From Desulfobacteraceae bacterium (GTDB taxonomy: Bacteria; Desulfobacterota; DSM-4660; Desulfatiglandales; Desulfatiglandaceae): a stretch of 6,618 nt of DNA. This document shows, piece after piece, positions 1-6,358 of the stretch. The first letter of the stretch is position 1. Every line of letters starts with the position of its first letter. The stretch covers positions 1-6,618 of the forward strand of contig DAOVUP010000089.1 in NCBI GenBank assembly GCA_030632525.1, in the 5' to 3' direction. The notes beneath the pieces were generated by a model that searched no databases, was not told the origin of the DNA, and saw only the letters and a program-made list of their open reading frames with translations. A program made the position numbers and the translations under genes.

Positions 1-1
1 G

Positions 2-2554
2 AATATATATTACATGACGTGGGCAAGGCCATTCTGGAAGGGAGAAGGAAAGATCTTTTCAAGCCCCGAGGAGGTAAGGGTTGATTATGATGCTGGAGAA
101 TTGGACTTGCATGCCGCGATCAAAGTGAGAATTGATGGAAAAATTTACCCAACTACCACCGGCCGAGTAATTCTCTATGAAATTGTCCCTGAGGATACGG
201 TTCCCTTTGACTTGGTAAATAAGGTGATGTCCAAAAAAGAACTCAGATTCCTGATTAATGAGTCCCATCGTAAGGCAGGGATCAAAGCCACTGTTATATT
301 GGGGGATCGGCTCAAGGATATCGGTTATAAATATGCTACCCTGTCGGGCATATCCATATCGATCAAGGATATGGTGATCCCCTCGAAAAAGGAAGCCATT
401 ATCCATGAGGCCGAAGAAGGGGTAAAAAAGATCGAGGACCAATACATAGGCGGTCTGATTACAAATGGTGAGAAATACAACAAGGTTGTTGATATCTGGG
501 CAAAGTCAACAGAAGATGTGGCTTCCGAGATGATGAAAGAAATGGCAATGGAAGTGGTTGAAGACGACCCTAAAAAGAAGACGAAGATTGCGGGTTTTAA
601 TCCGGTCTATATGATGTCTGATTCGGGTGCGAGGGGAAGCAAAGACCAGATGAGACAGTTGGCTGGGATGCGAGGACTGATGGCCAAGCCTTCCGGAGAG
701 ATCATCGAAACACCCATCACTTCAAATTTCAGGGAAGGCCTGACTGTTTTGCAGTACTTTATATCTACTCATGGAGCAAGAAAGGGTCTGGCTGACACCG
801 CCCTCAAGACAGCCAACTCTGGTTATCTTACCCGCAGACTCGTGGATGTATCGCAGGAGGCAATTATTACTGAGGAAGATTGCGGTACTATGGATGGCAT
901 TTGGGTTGAGTCCCTTGTGGAGGGGGGCGAGATTCTTCAGAGAGTGGGCGCGCGGATACTTGGCAGGTTGGCTCTTGAAGATATCTATGATCCCATAACA
1001 GGAGAAGTGTTGGTTGGGGCCAACGGGGCGATAGGTGAAGATGAGGTTCAGAAGGTAGAGGCCGCCGGTATAGAGAGGGTAAGGATACGGTCTGTTTTGA
1101 CATGCGAAGCGAAACGAGGTGTATGCCGGGCATGTTATGGCAGAGATTTGGCTCACGGGCATGAAGTAAATCTCGGGGAGGCCGTCGGGGTTATTGCCGC
1201 CCAATCGATTGGAGAGCCTGGAACACAGTTGACCATGAGGACATTTCATATCGGTGGTACAGTAAGTAAACGTGTTGAGCAAACTACTATTCAACCCAGA
1301 AACGAGGGTGAGATGAGGTTCGTTGGCCTCAAAACGGTTGAGAATGACGAAGGTAATCTCGTGGCCATGAACCGGAACGGCGAAATTGCCATCCTGGGAA
1401 AGGGTAAGAGAGAAGTGGAGCGATATCCGATCATATACGGAGCCACTTTGAAGGTGCGTGACGGTCATAAAGTCAAGCCTTCCCAGGTCCTGGCAGAGTG
1501 GGATCCTTTTACCATTCCAATAATGACTGAAGTCTCCGGCATTGTAAAATTCGGTGATATTAAAGAAGGGCGTACAATGCAGGAAAAACGGGATATGGTG
1601 ACAGGAAAGATCAGCCGTATAATAGTTGAGTCCCGTGATGTTGATGTCCGACCCCGGATTTCAATAAAAGATAAGGGCGGAAAAACAGCCGGGCTGCCAG
1701 GAAGCAAAAAAGCTAAGGCCCGCTACCATCTGCCCGTAGGCACCATAATTATGGTAAACGAGGGAGATCGGATAGGCCCGGGTGCGGTTTTGGGAAAAAT
1801 CCCGAGAGAGACTACCAAGACAAAGGATATTACAGGTGGATTGCCCCGGGTTGTCGAGCTATTTGAAGTAAGAAAGCCAAAAGAGACAGCCATAATTACC
1901 GAAATAGATGGCTCGGTGTCATTTGGGAAATATGCAAAAGGTAAGCGGAAAATGATTATCACTCCCGATGTAGGTGATGCCGTTACCTATCTTGTTCCGA
2001 GGGGGAAGCACGTGAGTGTTCTGGAGGGAGATTATGTGAGAGCAGGTGAAGCCCTGATGGACGGTTCTGCCGATCCCCATGACATCCTTAAGATCAGAGG
2101 ACTGAAGGAATTAGCGAAATACTTAGTAAATGAGGTGCAGGAGGTTTACCGGCTGCAGGGCGTAAAAATAAACGACAAACATATCGAAGTCGTTGTAAGG
2201 CAAATGGTGCGACAGGTGAGCGTGACAGATGCTGGGGATTCCCACTTTCTCGTAGGGGATAATGTTGAAAAATGGAGATTTCAAGAGGAAAACGAAAATA
2301 TCATTGAAAAGGGCGGGAATCCGGCCAGCGCACGACCCCTCCTTTTAGGAATTACCAAGGCGTCTCTGAATACGGAGAGTTTTATATCTGCAGCATCTTT
2401 TCAAGAAACAACAAAGGTCTTGTCCGATGCAAGTATAGCGGGGAAGGTGGATTTCTTGAAAGGCTTGAAGGAAAATGTGATCATGGGTCGTCTGATTCCG
2501 GCAGGAACCGGGGTGAAGGCCTACAGAAATGTTGAAATCGGTGTTAACAATTAA
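2..2554 (+). CDS. rpoC: DNA-directed RNA polymerase subunit beta' (3' part, 5' end outside the window)
   Basis: Beta' forms the catalytic half of core RNA polymerase. The reading frame is open from base 2 (reads NIYYMT), so the ATG at 14 is internal; the start and the NADFDGD catalytic loop lie upstream of the window. About 850 residues are present. Visible landmarks are the segment leading into the bridge helix ([23 protein letters not shown]), the bridge helix itself (about 731-850, with [19 protein letters not shown]), and the second zinc site with cysteines near 881, 1103, 1124 and 1133. The trigger loop is split: [11 protein letters not shown] ends near 1258 and ITGGLPRV resumes near 1829. 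About 190 residues between them match the position and size of the SI3 insertion of E. coli beta'. The C-terminal assembly region ([30 protein letters not shown]) is intact, and the protein ends soon after, without the longer tail of E. coli. Identification is secure. Confidence 0.98.
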   Translation, partial: NIYYMTWARPFWKGEGKIFSSPEEVRVDYDAGELDLHAAIKVRIDGKIYPTTTGRVILYEIVPEDTVPFDLVNKVMSKKELRFLINESHRKAGIKATVILGDRLKDIGYKYATLSGISISIKDMVIPSKKEAIIHEAEEGVKKIEDQYIGGLITNGEKYNKVVDIWAKSTEDVASEMMKEMAMEVVEDDPKKKTKIAGFNPVYMMSDSGARGSKDQMRQLAGMRGLMAKPSGEIIETPITSNFREGLTVLQYFISTHGARKGLADTALKTANSGYLTRRLVDVSQEAIITEEDCGTMDGIWVESLVEGGEILQRVGARILGRLALEDIYDPITGEVLVGANGAIGEDEVQKVEAAGIERVRIRSVLTCEAKRGVCRACYGRDLAHGHEVNLGEAVGVIAAQSIGEPGTQLTMRTFHIGGTVSKRVEQTTIQPRNEGEMRFVGLKTVENDEGNLVAMNRNGEIAILGKGKREVERYPIIYGATLKVRDGHKVKPSQVLAEWDPFTIPIMTEVSGIVKFGDIKEGRTMQEKRDMVTGKISRIIVESRDVDVRPRISIKDKGGKTAGLPGSKKAKARYHLPVGTIIMVNEGDRIGPGAVLGKIPRETTKTKDITGGLPRVVELFEVRKPKETAIITEIDGSVSFGKYAKGKRKMIITPDVGDAVTYLVPRGKHVSVLEGDYVRAGEALMDGSADPHDILKIRGLKELAKYLVNEVQEVYRLQGVKINDKHIEVVVRQMVRQVSVTDAGDSHFLVGDNVEKWRFQEENENIIEKGGNPASARPLLLGITKASLNTESFISAASFQETTKVLSDASIAGKVDFLKGLKENVIMGRLIPAGTGVKAYRNVEIGVNN

Positions 2555-2562
2555 GCTGCAAC

Positions 2563-2599
2563 CTATCAGAGATTGATAGTTCAAGGGTTCGGGACCCTT
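2563..2599 (+). other. two adjacent small hairpins after rpoC
   Basis: Just after the rpoC stop lie two perfect 6-bp inverted repeats, each with a 5-nt loop. CTATCA (2563-2568) pairs with TGATAG (2574-2579), and AAGGGT (2583-2588) pairs with ACCCTT (2594-2599). A competing longer fold is possible: GGGTTC (2585-2590) can pair with GAACCC (2633-2638), enclosing GTTCA/TGAAC around 2603-2622. No T-run follows, so this is not a clear Rho-independent terminator. It may stabilise the rpoC 3' end, act as a weak pause or processing site, or be fortuitous. Confidence 0.35.
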
Positions 2600-2678
2600 A
2601 AGTTCAGTGGAAAAAGATGAACCTGAGCCTGTGAACCCCTACGAATAAATTTTGGAAATAAATTTTAATATTTATCAT

Positions 2679-2696
2679 AAATTGTCTTGACAATTT
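2679..2696. promoter_or_regulatory. perfect inverted repeat overlapping the rpsL -35 box (operator-like)
   Basis: The 18-bp sequence AAATTGTCTTGACAATTT is a perfect 8+8 inverted repeat with a 2-bp centre. Its right half includes most of the TTGACA -35 hexamer at 2687-2692, so a dimeric protein bound here would compete with RNA polymerase. I cannot assign it to a named regulator. Part of the symmetry comes from the -35 consensus itself, so an incidental palindrome is possible. Confidence 0.45.
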
Positions 2697-2715
2697 GAAT
2701 CCAGAAGAATATAAA
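2687..2715 (+). promoter_or_regulatory. sigma-70 type promoter for rpsL-rpsG (and possibly tuf onwards)
   Basis: A consensus -35 box TTGACA (2687-2692) is followed after exactly 17 bp by TATAAA (2710-2715), one base from the -10 consensus. Transcription should begin near 2722, giving an rpsL leader of about 65 nt. The A/T-rich stretch upstream could act as an UP element. This is the best promoter match I found, and it separates the str-type genes from rpoC transcription. It probably drives rpsL and rpsG and may read on into tuf, since I see no convincing terminator before tuf. Confidence 0.8.
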
Positions 2716-2763
2716 AATAAATTTTGTGCTTTCAAGAACTGGTGCAACTTATGCATTGCTGAT

Positions 2764-2781
2764 TTAGTTAGAACTAAGGAG
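2764..2781 (+). promoter_or_regulatory. rpsL ribosome binding site within a small inverted repeat
   Basis: The Shine-Dalgarno sequence AAGGAG (2776-2781) lies 5 nt before the rpsL ATG. It directly follows and partly overlaps the inverted repeat TTAGTT (2764-2769) / AACTAA (2772-2777). A short hairpin would hide only the first two bases of the Shine-Dalgarno, so any effect on translation would be modest. Confidence 0.55.
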
Positions 2782-2786
2782 ATTCT

Positions 2787-3176
2787 ATGACAACTATTAA
2801 CCAGCTTGTCAGAAAAGGTCGCCTAAAACCAAAAAAGAAAGTTAATACGCGTGCCCTACAGGGGGCTCCTCAGAAGAGAGGCGTGTGTGTCAGGGTTTAT
2901 ACGTCGACACCTAAGAAACCGAACTCCGCATTGCGAAAAGTAGCAAGGGTAAGGTTAACTAACGGGATTGAGGTGACTTCTTACATCCCGGGTATGGGCC
3001 ACAACCTTCAAGAGCATTCTGTTGTCTTAATCAGAGGAGGACGTGTGAAAGATTTGCCCGGGGTTCGATATCATATTATTAGGGGCACAATGGATACGAC
3101 TGGTGTGGATGATCGCCGTAAGGGTCGTTCCAAGTACGGCGCCAAAAGACCAAAAGGTCTGCGGTCGCACGGGTAA
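2787..3176 (+). CDS. rpsL: 30S ribosomal protein S12
   Basis: S12 lies at the decoding centre of the 30S subunit and affects accuracy and streptomycin response. The 129-residue protein is a few residues longer than the 124 of E. coli, mostly through a C-terminal KGLRSHG tail. Signature blocks are NQLVRKGR at the N terminus, PQKRGVC (28-34), [20 protein letters not shown] (41-60), GHNLQEHSV (71-79) and [11 protein letters not shown] (86-96). The two lysines where streptomycin-resistance changes arise (K43 and K88 counting Met) are wild type. D89, the residue methylthiolated by RimO in bacteria that carry it, is present. The ATG is supported by AAGGAG at 5-nt spacing. It is the first gene after the promoter at 2687-2715 and is followed 75 bp later by rpsG, the usual neighbour. 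Confidence 0.98.
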   Translation: MTTINQLVRKGRLKPKKKVNTRALQGAPQKRGVCVRVYTSTPKKPNSALRKVARVRLTNGIEVTSYIPGMGHNLQEHSVVLIRGGRVKDLPGVRYHIIRGTMDTTGVDDRRKGRSKYGAKRPKGLRSHG

Positions 3177-3190
3177 TAAATGTAAGAACA

Positions 3191-3228
3191 GGGGAAATTT
3201 AAGCCAAATTTTCTCGGTCTCTTTTTTT
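3191..3228 (+). promoter_or_regulatory. hairpin plus T-run between rpsL and rpsG (attenuator-like or S7-binding region)
   Basis: Bases 3191-3200 (GGGGAAATTT) can pair with 3206-3215 (AAATTTTCTC) around the loop AAGCC, giving 10 pairs of which two are G-U. Six bases later comes a run of seven T (3222-3228). The stem is A/T-rich and set apart from the T-run, so it would be a weak terminator at most, and the rpsG Shine-Dalgarno follows at 3241. In E. coli the rpsL-rpsG spacer carries the S7 binding site for autoregulation of the str operon; a similar role here is inference from position only. Confidence 0.4.
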
Positions 3229-3251
3229 ATATACTGCGCTGGAGAATTTAT

Positions 3252-3722
3252 ATGCCAAGAAAGAGAGTGGCTGTTAAGCGAAAGATAACACCAGATGCAA
3301 AATATGAGAGTGTGCTTGTTGCCAAATTCATTAACAACTTGATGAATAAGGGGAAAAAGAGCACTGCCCAATCGATCCTTTACGGTGCGTTTGATTTAAT
3401 AAAGGAAAAAGCGGGAAAGGATCCTTTGTCTGTCTTTCAATCTGCACTTGACAATGTCAGACCTGTTGTGGAGGTGAAATCCAGACGAGTGGGTGGGTCC
3501 ACCTATCAGGTGCCTACTGAGGTGAGGCCATCGAGAAGGCAAGCCCTTAGCATGCGCTGGATTATCAGTTTCGCCAGCGCAAGAGGTGAAAAAACAATGG
3601 CTGCCAAATTAGCGGGTGAAATAATGGATGCTGCCAATGAGAGAGGGGCCGCAATTAAGAAAAAAGAGGATACTCACAGGATGGCCGAAGCTAACAAGGC
3701 CTTTGCTCATTATCGTTGGTAA
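3252..3722 (+). CDS. rpsG: 30S ribosomal protein S7
   Basis: S7 nucleates assembly of the 30S head by binding the 3' domain of 16S rRNA and sits near the E site and the mRNA exit. The protein has 156 residues, the common bacterial length. Conserved features are the basic N terminus (MPRKR), the helical core ([16 protein letters not shown], about 25-40), the beta-hairpin region with [19 protein letters not shown] (75-93), [10 protein letters not shown] (95-104), and the C-terminal [15 protein letters not shown] (142-156). The start is supported by GGAG (3241-3244) 7 nt upstream. It forms the usual pair with rpsL. The gene normally next, fusA, is absent and tuf follows after 97 bp. Confidence 0.98.
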   Translation: MPRKRVAVKRKITPDAKYESVLVAKFINNLMNKGKKSTAQSILYGAFDLIKEKAGKDPLSVFQSALDNVRPVVEVKSRRVGGSTYQVPTEVRPSRRQALSMRWIISFASARGEKTMAAKLAGEIMDAANERGAAIKKKEDTHRMAEANKAFAHYRW

Positions 3723-3806
3723 ATTAAAGTAGGCTGCAGTGTGTAGGCAGGATAGGTGAAGGAGTTTTTGATGGTGCTTACCTGTTAGTTGGTGGGGGAT
3801 TTATTC

Positions 3807-3812
3807 AGGAGG
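3807..3812 (+). promoter_or_regulatory. strong ribosome binding site of tuf
   Basis: AGGAGG is a full Shine-Dalgarno match, 7 nt before the ATG at 3820, fitting a very highly translated gene. It fixes the start of tuf. The rest of the 97-bp rpsG-tuf spacer (3723-3819) has a short GTAGGC direct repeat (3729-3734, 3743-3748) but no convincing promoter, terminator, tRNA or fusA remnant. Confidence 0.8.
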
Positions 3813-3819
3813 ACAAGAG

Positions 3820-5013
3820 ATGGCCAAGAAGAAATTTGAGAGGACTAAGCCGCATTTAAATGTGGGAACGATAGGGCATATTGATCATGGTAAGACGACA
3901 TTGACTGCGGCGATTACGAAGCATTTGGAAAAGAAAGGGATGGCGGAGTATGTCCCGTTTGATGAGATAGACAAGGCCCCTGAGGAGAAGGCGAGGGGCA
4001 TAACGATAGCGACTGCTCATGTGGAATATGAGACGGATAACAGGCATTATGCGCATGTAGATTGTCCTGGTCACGCTGATTATATAAAGAACATGATTAC
4101 CGGTGCTGCTCAGATGGACGGAGCGATATTGGTAGTTGGAGCGGATGATGGTCCGATGCCGCAGACACGTGAGCACATATTATTGGCGCGTCAGGTTGGA
4201 GTGCCGAGCATAGTGGTATTTTTGAATAAATGTGACATGGTGGATGATGAGGAATTGATAGAGTTAGTTGAGCTTGAGATGAGGGAGTTGTTATCCAAGT
4301 ACGAGTTTCCCGGGGACGATATTCCTATAATCAAAGGGAGCGCATTGAAGGCTCTTGAGAGCGATGATTCTGATTCTGATGATGTTAAGGCTATATTTGA
4401 ATTGATGGATGCGATTGACAGTTACATCCCGGAGCCTGTGAGGGATACGGATAAGCCATTTTTAATGCCTATAGAGGATGTATTCAGCATATCCGGTCGA
4501 GGGACTGTAGTTACAGGTCGAGTGGAGCGTGGAATTGTCAAAGTAGGAGATGAGGTAGAGTTAGTTGGGATCAGGGATACGACAAAGACCGTATGTACTG
4601 GTGTCGAGATGTTCAGAAAGATATTGGATCAGGGTCAGGCTGGAGACAATATTGGAGTATTGATCAGAGGGACGAAGCGTGATGAAGTTGAGCGTGGTCA
4701 AGTGGTTGCGAAACCTGGCAGTATAACGCCGCATACGAAATTCAAGGCCGAGGCCTATATTTTGACAAAGGAAGAAGGTGGCCGTCACACCCCGTTTTTC
4801 AATGGATATCGCCCCCAGTTTTATTTCAGGACCACGGATGTGACTGGTGTGACGACTCTGCCTGAGGGAGTTGAGATGGTGATGCCTGGAGACAATGTGG
4901 CGATGGAGGTTGCGTTAATCACACCCATAGCGATGGAGAAGGAATTGAGGTTTGCTATTCGTGAGGGTGGAAGGACCGTTGGCGCAGGCGTTATCAGTGA
5001 GATTATCGAGTAG
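3820..5013 (+). CDS. tuf: translation elongation factor Tu (EF-Tu)
   Basis: EF-Tu is the GTPase that delivers aminoacyl-tRNA to the ribosomal A site. The 397-residue protein is full length (E. coli has 394). GTP-binding motifs are visible in order: GHIDHGKT (19-26), switch [15 protein letters not shown] with T62, DCPGH (81-85) with the catalytic His85, NKCD (136-139), and SAL (174-176). Domain 2 starts near [20 protein letters not shown] (from 212), and domain 3 contains [21 protein letters not shown] and ends in GVISEIIE. A short acidic stretch, ESDDSDSDD (180-188), sits in a loop of the G domain that varies between bacteria. Codon choice is unlike that of the neighbours: 20 of 23 leucines use TTA/TTG and 16 of 33 isoleucines use ATA. 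The gene follows rpsG directly, without fusA, yet is followed by rpmG-tRNA-Trp-secE, the context usual for the other tuf copy. Confidence 0.98.
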   Translation: MAKKKFERTKPHLNVGTIGHIDHGKTTLTAAITKHLEKKGMAEYVPFDEIDKAPEEKARGITIATAHVEYETDNRHYAHVDCPGHADYIKNMITGAAQMDGAILVVGADDGPMPQTREHILLARQVGVPSIVVFLNKCDMVDDEELIELVELEMRELLSKYEFPGDDIPIIKGSALKALESDDSDSDDVKAIFELMDAIDSYIPEPVRDTDKPFLMPIEDVFSISGRGTVVTGRVERGIVKVGDEVELVGIRDTTKTVCTGVEMFRKILDQGQAGDNIGVLIRGTKRDEVERGQVVAKPGSITPHTKFKAEAYILTKEEGGRHTPFFNGYRPQFYFRTTDVTGVTTLPEGVEMVMPGDNVAMEVALITPIAMEKELRFAIREGGRTVGAGVISEIIE

Positions 5014-5027
5014 GAGAGCTTCAGAAA

Positions 5028-5177
5028 ATGCGTGATATAGTTACATTAGCCTGTGAGCAGTGTAAGAACAGGAATTATACTACTACAAAGAACAAGCGGA
5101 AGACTCCGGATAAATTAGGATTCAAGAAATATTGTCCTTCTTGCATGACCCATACACTGCATAAGGAAACGAAATAG
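5028..5177 (+). CDS. rpmG: 50S ribosomal protein L33 (zinc-binding form)
   Basis: This 49-residue gene encodes L33, a small protein of the 50S subunit near the E site. The translation starts [17 protein letters not shown] and ends [14 protein letters not shown]. Both cysteine pairs (C9/C12 and C36/C39) are present, so this is the zinc-ribbon (C+) form, as opposed to the cysteine-free form that many genomes also carry. Length is typical for the family. The start is 14 bp after the tuf stop. The likely Shine-Dalgarno, AGGAG (5012-5016), overlaps the tuf stop codon at a rather long 11-nt spacing, which suggests co-transcription and perhaps translational linkage with tuf. Confidence 0.96.
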   Translation: MRDIVTLACEQCKNRNYTTTKNKRKTPDKLGFKKYCPSCMTHTLHKETK

Positions 5178-5194
5178 TTGACGTGAATGAATGC

Positions 5195-5271
5195 AGGCCA
5201 GTAGCTCTAACGGCTAGAGCACCGGACTCCAAATCCGGGTGATGGGGGTTCGAATCCCTCCTGGCCTGCCA
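5195..5271 (+). tRNA. trnW: tRNA-Trp (anticodon CCA)
   Basis: The sequence folds as a complete 77-nt cloverleaf. The acceptor stem AGGCCAG (5195-5201) pairs with CTGGCCT (5261-5267). The D stem is GCTC/GAGC with a 9-nt loop. The anticodon stem CCGGA (5222-5226) / TCCGG (5234-5238) flanks the loop CTCCAAA, with anticodon CCA at 5229-5231. The T stem is GGGGG/CCCTC around TTCGAAT. Discriminator G5268 and an encoded CCA (5269-5271) follow. G at the discriminator position is typical of bacterial tRNA-Trp. It lies 17 bp after rpmG with no evident promoter of its own, so it is probably cut out of a longer tuf-rpmG transcript. Confidence 0.98.
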
Positions 5272-5379
5272 TTTTTATTGTAAATTTGCGGGGTCTTCTT
5301 GAATTTGCCATTTGCTATGTATTGATTGCTTTTTACGCAGAAACTTAAAACAGTTCAAACACCGGAATTCTATTTTCAA

Positions 5380-5766
5380 ATGAAAAAACCAAGCCAGAAA
5401 ACAAAAAGCAAAAAAGGCACCAAAAAAAAGAAGAAAAATGCCTCCACAAGAAAAAAGGGGGCCGTGGTTGCAAATTCAAAATTGCTTCAAGAAAATCAGC
5501 CGGTGATAGAAAAACCTTCCCGGGCAATTCAGAAAACGCCAAAAAAAACCAGGGAGGCTAAAGTCGGATCTGCAACAAAGATTGCCAATAAAGTGGGGCA
5601 ATTTTTGAGAGAAGCAAAGATGGAGTTGAAAAAGGTCAAATGGCCTACGCGAAAAGAACTGTTGGCCTCCACGGCGGTTGTAATAGTACTTACCCTTTTG
5701 GTCGCATTTTATCTTGGTTTAGTTGACTTTGGCCTTATAAAAATCATTAAAAATGTCGTAGGGTAA
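5380..5766 (+). CDS. secE: preprotein translocase subunit SecE with a long lysine-rich N-terminal extension
   Basis: SecE is an essential inner-membrane subunit of the SecYEG channel; it clamps SecY. The conserved core is at the C terminus of this 128-residue protein: the amphipathic segment FLREAKMELKKVKWPTRKEL (75-94) with the family's KVxWPT motif, then one membrane span (about 96-116). Residues 1 to about 65 form a hydrophilic extension with about 19 lysines, absent from the minimal single-span form and likely disordered. I chose the ATG at 5380, although its Shine-Dalgarno is weak (GGAA at 5364-5367, 12 nt away). The frame is open back to a TTG at 5326, directly after a stop, which would add 18 residues but has no ribosome site. 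Two A8 runs (5422-5429, 5541-5548) lie in the extension. The 108 bp between the tRNA and this ATG show no convincing promoter or terminator. nusG follows after 9 bp. Confidence 0.93.
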   Translation: MKKPSQKTKSKKGTKKKKKNASTRKKGAVVANSKLLQENQPVIEKPSRAIQKTPKKTREAKVGSATKIANKVGQFLREAKMELKKVKWPTRKELLASTAVVIVLTLLVAFYLGLVDFGLIKIIKNVVG

Positions 5767-5775
5767 GGTATTCGT

Positions 5776-6306
5776 GTGGAATTAAAATGGTACATTGTTC
5801 ATGTCTATTCCGGTTTTGAGGATAAAGTAAAAAGGAATTTAGATGAGAGGATCGAAGCGTTCGGCCAGAAAGAATCCTTTGGCAGTATCCTTGTCCCTAC
5901 TGAACAGATAGTTGAACTTAAAAAGGGGCAGAAAAAAACCTCTTCCAGGAAATTCTACCCGGGCTATATATTAGTGCAGATGGCACTAAACAAAGATACC
6001 TGGCACATTGTAAATGATACCGCAAAGGTCACGGGATTTGTCGGAGGCGAGATCAATCCTACGCCGATCTCTGACGAAGAGGCAGATCGGATTGTCCGTC
6101 AGATGGAAGAGGGTGTGAGTAGACCTAAACCGCGATACAGCTTTGAAGAGGGGGACGAAGTTAGGGTGGTAGATGGTCCTTTTACCAATTTCCAAGGTAC
6201 TGTTGAGGAAATGAAGCCTGACAAAGAGAAGCTGAGAGTCCTTATAACCATATTCGGACGTCCAACGCCTGTGGAATTGGATTTTATTCAGGTCAATAAG
6301 GTTTAG
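5776..6306 (+). CDS. nusG: transcription elongation/antitermination factor NusG
   Basis: NusG binds the beta' clamp helices and the beta gate loop of RNA polymerase to suppress pausing; through its C-terminal domain it contacts Rho or ribosomal protein S10. The 176-residue protein is normal in size. The NGN domain covers about residues 1-115 ([18 protein letters not shown], then [12 protein letters not shown] at 58-69 and VTGFVGG at 85-91). The KOW domain follows from about 122 ([21 protein letters not shown]). The start is GTG at 5776, giving [13 protein letters not shown] as expected. AAGG at 5765-5768 overlaps the secE stop and is 7 nt upstream, which suggests translational coupling. An overlapping GTG at 5774 is out of frame. 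secE-nusG-rplK is a very widely conserved arrangement. Confidence 0.98.
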   Translation: MELKWYIVHVYSGFEDKVKRNLDERIEAFGQKESFGSILVPTEQIVELKKGQKKTSSRKFYPGYILVQMALNKDTWHIVNDTAKVTGFVGGEINPTPISDEEADRIVRQMEEGVSRPKPRYSFEEGDEVRVVDGPFTNFQGTVEEMKPDKEKLRVLITIFGRPTPVELDFIQVNKV

Positions 6307-6358
6307 ATGTTATTATTGATGGTAGTGTTTATAGGAGATTAAGCGAGGTTTATTTGCT

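Larger units (their letters stand above)
2644..2725 (+). repeat. A/T-rich tract with three copies of AATAAATTTT
   Basis: The 10-mer AATAAATTTT occurs at 2644-2653, 2657-2666 and 2716-2725. The first two copies are 13 bp apart and lie upstream of the predicted rpsL promoter. The A/T-rich stretch around 2656-2682 is placed where an UP element would contact the alpha C-terminal domains of RNA polymerase. The third copy covers the end of the -10 box and the predicted start region. In A/T-rich DNA three such copies could arise by chance. Confidence 0.4.

Noticed and set aside
722..1468. Long minus-strand open frame (248 codons) inside rpoC
   Set aside because: It lies opposite the conserved bridge-helix, zinc-site and trigger-loop coding sequence, has no ribosome site or recognisable motif, and is explained by rpoC codon structure.
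3103..3288. Plus-strand frame of 61 codons spanning the end of rpsL and the start of rpsG
   Set aside because: It is out of frame with both genes, overlaps two strongly conserved proteins and the spacer, and has no family resemblance.
3750..3790. Imperfect hairpin in the rpsG-tuf spacer (AGGTGAAG with CTTACCT)
   Set aside because: Seven pairs with a bulge and a long loop, no T-run, and too weak to call a terminator or leader element.
5178..5183. TTGACG before tRNA-Trp as a -35 box
   Set aside because: A -10 at 16-18 bp would fall inside the tRNA gene and no TATAAT-like sequence is there.
5272..5276. T5 run after tRNA-Trp as a terminator
   Set aside because: The only stem before it is the tRNA itself. 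With secE-nusG close downstream and no clear new promoter, processing of a longer transcript is more likely.
5299..5325. Possible promoter upstream of secE (TTGAAT ... TATTGA)
   Set aside because: The spacing is only 15 bp and both boxes are poor, so it is not supportable.
5326..5379. TTG at 5326 as the secE start
   Set aside because: It is simply the first possible start after an in-frame stop at 5323-5325, with no Shine-Dalgarno. The added 18 residues match no SecE feature. The ATG at 5380 is preferred, though its own ribosome site is weak.
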